Shown here piece after piece: positions 13,473 to 18,205 of a DNA stretch of 18,205 nt. A model generated the notes under the pieces. That model was not told where the DNA came from. It searched no databases and worked only from the letters and a program-made list of their open reading frames with translations. The translations under genes were made by a program, and so were the position numbers. Source of the DNA: Limnohabitans sp. (GTDB lineage Bacteria; Pseudomonadota; Gammaproteobacteria; Burkholderiales; Burkholderiaceae_C); NCBI GenBank assembly GCA_030729445.1, contig JANQXJ010000077.1, positions 3,312-21,516 of the forward strand, given 5' to 3'. The number at the start of each line of letters is the position of its first letter. The stretch's first letter is position 1.

Positions 13473-15164
13473 ATGAGCCCCGAAGAAATCCTCAGCACCT
13501 ACGGCCCCCGCGAATCCATGCCCTACGACGTGGTTGTGGTCGGTGGCGGCCCCGCTGGCCTGTCCACGGCCATTCGCCTCAAACAACTGGCCGCTGAAAA
13601 AGGCACCGATGTATCGGTCGTTGTGCTGGAAAAAGGCGGCGAGCCCGGTGCGCACATCCTGTCGGGCGCCATCATGGACCCCAAGGCACTGACCGAGCTC
13701 TTTCCAGACTGGAAAGAACGTGGCGCTCCTCTGAACCAGCCCGTGACCGACGACGCCTGGAGCTTTTTGAGCGAGACCGGCGCCACCCGCACCCCCGGCA
13801 TCTTCTTGCCCGAGTGCGCACAAAACCACGGCAACTACATCATCAGCCTGTCCAACTTCACCCGCTGGCTGGCCCAGCAGGCAGAAAATTTGGGTGTGGA
13901 AATCTTCCCTGGCTTCACCGCCGCTGAAGTGCTCTACAACGACGACGGCTCTGTCAAAGGTGTGGCCACCGGCAATCTGGGCATTGGCAAAGACGGCGAG
14001 CCCACCGAGAACTTCCAGCTGGGCATGGAGCTGCACGGCAAATACACCGTGTTTGCCGAAGGCGCACGCGGCCATTTGGGCAAGCAACTGATCGCCAAAT
14101 ACAAACTCGACGAAGGCCGCGATCCGCAGACCTACGGCATCGGCATCAAAGAAGTTTGGGAGATTGACCCCTCGCGCCACACCCCCGGCTTTGTCATGCA
14201 CACCGCCGGTTGGCCCATGAACAACGACACCTACGGTGGCGCGTTCATGTACCACATGGAAGACAACAAAATCGCCATCGGCTACGTGGTCGGCTTGGAC
14301 TACGCCAACCCATGGCTGAGCCCATTTGAAGAGTTCCAACGCTGGAAAACCCACAACAACATCAAGTGGTACTTCACCAACGACCAAGGCGAAGTCAACG
14401 CCAAGCGCATCGGTTATGGTGCCCGCGCGATCACCGCTGGCGGCCTGATGAGCCTGCCCAAGACCGTGTTCCCCGGTGGCGCCTTGGTCGGTTGTGACGC
14501 CGGTTACCTGAACGTGAGCCGCATCAAAGGCAGCCACGCCGCCATCAAAACCGGCATGCTGGCCGCCGAAGCCGCTTATGACGCCATCGTGGCCGGTCGC
14601 GAGCACGACGAGCTGAGCGCTTACCCCGAGGCTTTTGAAGCCAGCTGGCTTTACACCGAGCTCAACAAGTCGCGCAACTTCAAGACCTGGTTCAAGAAGG
14701 GCCTGACCGTGGCCACGCTCATGAATGGCTTGGAGCAGTTTGTTTTGCGCGGCCACATCCCATGGACCCTGCGCCGTGACAAGGCCGACCACACCTACCT
14801 CAAGCCCGCGGCCGAATGCGAACAAATCGTTTACCCCAAGCCCGATGGCAAGCTGACCTTTGACCGCCTGAGCAGCGTTTTCATCAGCAACACCAACCAC
14901 GAAGAAAACCAGCCGGCCCACTTGACGCTCAAAGACGCCTCGGTGCCGGTGGGCATCAACTTGGCCAAGTTTGGCGGGCCAGAAAGCCGCTACTGCCCAG
15001 CCGGGGTGTACGAGTACGTCAAAAACGCCGACAACTCAGACCGTCTGCAGATCAACGCGCAAAACTGCGTGCACTGCAAGACCTGCGACATCAAGGACCC
15101 CACACAAAACATCGTTTGGGTCACGCCTGAAGGCGGTGGCGGGCCCAACTACACCGGCATGTGA
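13473..15164 (+). CDS. Electron transfer flavoprotein:ubiquinone oxidoreductase (ETF-QO)
   Basis: ETF-QO takes electrons from reduced ETF and reduces ubiquinone at the inner membrane, draining acyl-CoA dehydrogenases. The 563 residues match the family length. The FAD dinucleotide loop VVVVGGGPAGLSTAIRL lies at about 20-36, with EKGGEPGAHILSGAI after it. The C-terminal 4Fe-4S cluster ligands are Cys508 (RYCPAG) and Cys532/535/538 (NCVHCKTC). The frame is open far upstream, antisense to the SDR, but the ATG at 13473 starts the family-type N-terminus MSPEEILSTYGPRE. Only a weak GAAGAG precedes it. There is no etfAB in the window. Its location beside the fused dehydrogenase cluster suggests shared use. 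Confidence 0.96.
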   Translation: MSPEEILSTYGPRESMPYDVVVVGGGPAGLSTAIRLKQLAAEKGTDVSVVVLEKGGEPGAHILSGAIMDPKALTELFPDWKERGAPLNQPVTDDAWSFLSETGATRTPGIFLPECAQNHGNYIISLSNFTRWLAQQAENLGVEIFPGFTAAEVLYNDDGSVKGVATGNLGIGKDGEPTENFQLGMELHGKYTVFAEGARGHLGKQLIAKYKLDEGRDPQTYGIGIKEVWEIDPSRHTPGFVMHTAGWPMNNDTYGGAFMYHMEDNKIAIGYVVGLDYANPWLSPFEEFQRWKTHNNIKWYFTNDQGEVNAKRIGYGARAITAGGLMSLPKTVFPGGALVGCDAGYLNVSRIKGSHAAIKTGMLAAEAAYDAIVAGREHDELSAYPEAFEASWLYTELNKSRNFKTWFKKGLTVATLMNGLEQFVLRGHIPWTLRRDKADHTYLKPAAECEQIVYPKPDGKLTFDRLSSVFISNTNHEENQPAHLTLKDASVPVGINLAKFGGPESRYCPAGVYEYVKNADNSDRLQINAQNCVHCKTCDIKDPTQNIVWVTPEGGGGPNYTGM

Positions 15165-15181
15165 AGCCTTAACTCAGGCTT
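15164..15181. terminator. Small bidirectional hairpin between convergent genes
   Basis: AAGCCT (15164-15169) pairs with AGGCTT (15176-15181) around a six-base loop. It spans the nine bases between the ETF-QO and aldolase stops and includes the aldolase stop codon. The stem is short and the T-run minimal, so it is a weak terminator candidate. Confidence 0.4.
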
Positions 15182-15956
15182 TGGTTGCGAAATTGATGTC
15201 AGCAATCAGTTCGCCCAGAGCCTGTTGCAGCAAAGCTGTATCGGTTCCTGCCGCCAGCATGCTGTAGCCCATGGTCTTTGCTCTTTCTATCCAGGCTTTG
15301 TCAGTCGCCATGAAGCCCGCAATCTTTCCATGTTTTTTGGCGACTTGGGCAACATGCTTCATAGCAGCCAAAAAATCAGGATGATCGAATTGCCCTGGAA
15401 TGCCCATGAAGTTGGACAAATCAAAGTGCCCCACCCATAAAACATCTACCCCATCGACAGCAGCAATATCTTCGACATTTTGCAAGCTCTTTTCTGTTTC
15501 GATCTGTGCAATCAGCAAAGTTCGATCATGGTAAAGGCGCATTTTTTCACCCACATCTCCGCCCTTGTAATCGCATTGCGCAAATCCAAAAGCTGCGCCC
15601 CTGCGACCCAGCCCAGGATAACGACATGCCTGAGCCAGACGCTCGGCCTGGGCCCTGTCCTCTACCATCGGGACCATCACCCCGCGCGCACCAATGTCCA
15701 GGGCACGTGCTATCCAGGTGTACTCACCGGTGGGTACGCGCACCATAGGCTCTATGGGTAAACCTCGGCAAGTGGCAAACAACCATTTCAGAGTTTCAAA
15801 ACCCAAACCCGTGTGCTCCATGTCGTAGATCGCAAAACGGGCTCCTGAATTGGCCAGGATCTGCGAGATGCCCGGTGTGAAAAATTCAAAAACCATGGCG
15901 CCGGCGACAGTCTGGCCAGACATGATGGTTGACTTCAGTGGCTTGTCAGTTGTCAT
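15174..15956 (-). CDS. HpcH/HpaI family aldolase
   Basis: This metal-dependent class II aldolase (260 residues) would cleave 4-hydroxy-2-keto acids to pyruvate and an aldehyde, or run the reverse reaction. The key residues match E. coli HpaI with a 3-4 residue shift: His48 (DMEH), Arg73 (RVP), Glu153 (QIE) and Asp179 (GHFDLS, usually GPxDLS). MVPMVEDRAQAE at about 94-105 is also typical. It sits 32 bases after the D-2-hydroxyacid dehydrogenase on the same strand and is presumably co-transcribed with it. The substrate is unknown; the pairing suggests a sugar-acid or hydroxy-acid route. Base composition looks less GC-rich than the ETF-QO gene next to it. Confidence 0.9.
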   Translation of the reverse strand: MTTDKPLKSTIMSGQTVAGAMVFEFFTPGISQILANSGARFAIYDMEHTGLGFETLKWLFATCRGLPIEPMVRVPTGEYTWIARALDIGARGVMVPMVEDRAQAERLAQACRYPGLGRRGAAFGFAQCDYKGGDVGEKMRLYHDRTLLIAQIETEKSLQNVEDIAAVDGVDVLWVGHFDLSNFMGIPGQFDHPDFLAAMKHVAQVAKKHGKIAGFMATDKAWIERAKTMGYSMLAAGTDTALLQQALGELIADINFATKA

Positions 15957-15988
15957 GTGAATCCTTTAAAAGTTGAGGGAGCTACAGA

Positions 15989-16981
15989 TCAGGCGGTCAC
16001 AACATGTGGCGGCTTTTTACCCTGCATCACATCAACAACGGCCCTGAAAGCACTTTCGGCCAAGCCCTGCATGCATTCATCGGTGAAGCAAATGCCGTGG
16101 GGCGTCACCACCACATTGTCCAACTGCAGCAAGGGGTTGTCTGCGGGTGTGGGCTCTACCTCGAAAACGTCCAAACCTGCCCCAGCAATTTTTTGCTCCA
16201 CCAATGCCTGATAAAGCGCTGACTCGTCCACGATAGGACCCCGGGCTGTATTGATGAGGTAAGCCGTTTTTTTCATCAAAGACAACTTGTTTGCATTGAC
16301 CAAACCACGAGTCGATTCATTCAAAGGGCAATTCACTGTCAAAAAATCCGAGTTGCGAAACAAGGTGTCCAAATCCACCAACTCCACACCCAGCGCAGCC
16401 ATTTGCTGAGGATCGGCGTAGGGGTCGTGAGCAATGAATGTCATGTCGAAAGGCTTGGCAAGACGAAACATCTCCGCACCGATATTGCCGACCCCAAGTG
16501 AACCGAGGTTACGGCCTGACAAACCTGTGCCAATGTGATCGGATTTTTCTGCCCAGCGGCCCGCGCGCGTCAAACGGTCCTTGATACCCACTTTGTGCGC
16601 CAGCATGAGCATGAACGTGATGGCTGAGACCGCCACTGGGCGACGAACGCCATCGGGCGCAATGGTCAGAAGAATTCCTGCCTTCTGACAAGTCGGGACA
16701 TCGATGGTGTCGTAACCCACACCAAAACGTGCAATCACTTTCAAGCGGGGTTTTTCCGGCCCCAAGCTTTCAGGTGTGAAGCGTGTCAGCATGGCGCATA
16801 TCGCGTCATATCGGGCGGCATGTTCCGGGCGGATGACTGGCGATTCTTCCATGTATTCCCAAACCAATCCGGGTTGATTGAGGTATTCAAAAACCGCCTG
16901 CCCAAAAATGGGTTGCCCATTGCTTGTCAGGACATCACGCGTGATGCCGACACGAAAAATACCCGAATCAAAGTCGTTCAT
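15989..16981 (-). CDS. D-isomer-specific 2-hydroxyacid dehydrogenase
   Basis: This NAD-dependent dehydrogenase has 330 residues. The Rossmann loop GVGNIG lies at 163-168 and the NAD-selecting Asp186 in HDPY. The catalytic trio is Arg247 (NTARGPIVDE), Glu276 (DVFEVEP) and His295 (TPHG). It interconverts a D-2-hydroxy acid and the matching 2-keto acid. The family includes glyoxylate, hydroxypyruvate, phosphoglycerate and lactate enzymes, and the sequence alone does not decide. AGG lies upstream of the ATG. It heads the operon with the HpaI-type aldolase. It is divergent from the second dctP, so uptake and breakdown of one substrate is the likely theme. Confidence 0.92.
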   Translation of the reverse strand: MNDFDSGIFRVGITRDVLTSNGQPIFGQAVFEYLNQPGLVWEYMEESPVIRPEHAARYDAICAMLTRFTPESLGPEKPRLKVIARFGVGYDTIDVPTCQKAGILLTIAPDGVRRPVAVSAITFMLMLAHKVGIKDRLTRAGRWAEKSDHIGTGLSGRNLGSLGVGNIGAEMFRLAKPFDMTFIAHDPYADPQQMAALGVELVDLDTLFRNSDFLTVNCPLNESTRGLVNANKLSLMKKTAYLINTARGPIVDESALYQALVEQKIAGAGLDVFEVEPTPADNPLLQLDNVVVTPHGICFTDECMQGLAESAFRAVVDVMQGKKPPHVVTA

Positions 16982-17233
16982 AGCTGCACCTGCTGAAAGG
17001 GGAAAAGGGAATTGCCCAACTAAAAATCAGACCACATTGAACCCGGACCCTGACTCTTGTCAAGTGATTCAGTGACCTGTTTGGCGTCTTTGAATGAAAA
17101 CGCTGACTTTGACAAAATTGCTGTAATAACCCCTCGAAAACCCGAATGGCGTCCCTTCACATCAACTCCATAATTCCTGAGCAGAAAAAGTTATTCCCGT
17201 TTTGTCTTCATCCAACCTTTGAGGAGTCAACCC
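16982..17233. promoter_or_regulatory. Divergent control region, dehydrogenase / second dctP
   Basis: The 252 bases between divergent starts must hold both promoters. TTGACA occurs at 17109-17114, but TAATAA (17124-17129) is only nine bases on, too close. CATAAT at 17169-17174 is a good -10-like box without a clear -35. GTCA/TGAC arms at 17059-17076 form only a short dyad. No adjacent regulator gene is seen. Confidence 0.35.
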
Positions 17234-18205
17234 ATGAAATTGAGTAAATTGATGTTAGGCCTGAGTCTGGCTGTGGGTCTCATGACCACGGCATCAGCGC
17301 AAATTGTGATGCGCAACGCCATTTCCGTCGCTGAAAACTCACACGCAGGTGAGGCGGTTGTCACTTTGGCCAGAGAGGTCGAAAAGCGCACCAACGGTCG
17401 CATCGTCATCAAGAACTTTTTCTCTGGTTCATTGGGTGGTGAGCGTGAGGTCATGGAAGCAGTCCAGTTGGGCACGCAAGAGTTAGGTCACGGCTCAACC
17501 GGCCCCGTGCCCAATTTTGTGCCAGAGATGGCCATCCTGGATGTGCCGTTTTTGTTCCGTGATAAAGCCCACGCCCGAGCTGTGCTCGATGGCCCCATCG
17601 GACAAGAGTTGTTGGCCAAGTTCGAACCCAAAGGCTTCAAAGCACTGGCTTGGACTGAAAACGGCGTTCGCCACATGACCAACAACAAGCGGCCTGTGAA
17701 CAGCCCCGACGATCTGAAGGGCCTGAAAATGCGCACCATGGAAAATCCAGTGCACGTAGCAGCCTACAAAGGTCTGGGCATTGTGACCACACCCATGGCC
17801 TTTCCGGAAGTTTTCACCGCCTTGCAAACCGGCACCATCGATGGCCAAGAAAACCCACTTTCGGTGATCATGGCAGCCAAGTTCGATCAGGTACAAAAAC
17901 ACATCACACTCACTGGGCATGTTTACTCGCCCTCTGTGTTCATCATGAACAAGGCTGTTTTTGACAAACTCAGTAAAGCCGATCAACAGATTTTCTTGGA
18001 TGCCGCCAAAGAAGGAGCAAAAGCCAACCGAGCCCGTGTTGACAAGGACGATGCAATGGGTGTAAATGAATTGCGCAAACGTGGCATGACCGTTGTCGAA
18101 AACGTTGACAAGTCTAAATTCATCTCCGTAATGGCGCCTGTGTTCAAAGAGTTTGAAAAGAAATTTGGCAAGGAGAACTTGGACCGAATTCGCAACTACA
18201 AGTGA
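17234..18205 (+). CDS. dctP: TRAP transporter periplasmic solute-binding protein DctP (second system)
   Basis: This complete 323-residue periplasmic receptor ends with its stop codon on the last base of the window. The signal peptide covers about residues 1-22 (TTASA cleavage). The carboxylate-binding Arg167 is in LKMRTMENP, and PMAFPEVFTALQTGTIDGQENP at about 187-208 is the canonical DctP segment. I chose ATG 17234 because GAGGAG stands seven bases before it; the upstream alternative start only adds five residues. It differs clearly from the dctP at 1482-2477 and so belongs to another system. Its dctQM should lie just downstream, outside the window. Divergence from the aldolase/dehydrogenase operon suggests a hydroxy- or sugar-acid ligand. 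Confidence 0.94.
   Translation: MKLSKLMLGLSLAVGLMTTASAQIVMRNAISVAENSHAGEAVVTLAREVEKRTNGRIVIKNFFSGSLGGEREVMEAVQLGTQELGHGSTGPVPNFVPEMAILDVPFLFRDKAHARAVLDGPIGQELLAKFEPKGFKALAWTENGVRHMTNNKRPVNSPDDLKGLKMRTMENPVHVAAYKGLGIVTTPMAFPEVFTALQTGTIDGQENPLSVIMAAKFDQVQKHITLTGHVYSPSVFIMNKAVFDKLSKADQQIFLDAAKEGAKANRARVDKDDAMGVNELRKRGMTVVENVDKSKFISVMAPVFKEFEKKFGKENLDRIRNYK

Noticed and set aside
13458..14921. A 487-codon open frame on the minus strand
   Set aside because: It is antisense to ETF-QO, whose FAD and 4Fe-4S motifs are intact; long antisense frames are common in GC-rich DNA.
17057..17129. TTGTCA/TTGACA boxes as a sigma-70 promoter for the second dctP
   Set aside because: No -10 box lies 16-18 bases downstream of either; TAATAA is only nine bases from TTGACA.

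Overview
The window looks like chromosomal DNA of a GC-rich betaproteobacterium, most likely Burkholderiales/Comamonadaceae. The clues are TRAP carboxylate transporters, the protein style of the CoA-transferase, ETF-QO and acyl-CoA dehydrogenase genes, and GGAG-type ribosome sites with occasional GTG/TTG starts. This is inference from family resemblance; there is no rRNA or marker gene. I saw no tRNA, rRNA, CRISPR array or insertion sequence.

Layout. (1) 1-3264: a TRAP operon dctP-dctQ-dctM on the minus strand (dctM runs off the left edge), divergent from a GntR/FCD regulator. A 14-bp near-palindrome sits in front of dctP. (2) 3265-4795: an island-like stretch with a decayed oxidoreductase tail, an AT-rich segment with a direct repeat and a palindrome, and a solitary ParB-like gene. 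Several hairpins follow, one spanning 84 bp. (3) 4796-6825: scoA-scoB (succinyl-CoA:3-ketoacid CoA-transferase) divergent from a PAS-LuxR regulator, with a perfect 22-bp palindrome between them. (4) 6838-12066: a double-length (fused) acyl-CoA dehydrogenase with an upstream CMD-family gene, a divergent AhpD-like gene with a CxxC motif, a TetR regulator, and a divergent ferritin-like 'metal-dependent hydrolase' gene of the PF10118 type. (5) 12107-15164: an SDR-thioesterase pair on the minus strand and a complete ETF:ubiquinone oxidoreductase on the plus strand. (6) 15174-18205: an HpaI-type aldolase and a D-2-hydroxyacid dehydrogenase in one minus-strand operon, divergent from a second, unrelated dctP that ends exactly at the right edge.

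How the genes may work together. Regions 3-5 read as an acyl-CoA/keto-acid catabolic neighbourhood. The dehydrogenase would oxidise an acyl-CoA and pass electrons through ETF to ETF-QO and ubiquinone. The SDR could act on a hydroxy/keto intermediate, the thioesterase could release CoA, and ScoAB would activate a 3-keto acid with succinyl-CoA. No enoyl-CoA hydratase, thiolase or etfAB lies in the window, so the pathway is incomplete here and its substrate is unknown. Regions 1 and 6 are two separate solute-uptake modules. Region 6 also carries a plausible intracellular route, an aldolase plus a dehydrogenase, for a hydroxy- or sugar-acid.

The points most worth following up are the 22-bp palindrome shared by scoAB and the PAS-LuxR gene, the fused dehydrogenase with a relocated catalytic glutamate, and the ParB-like gene with its long hairpin.
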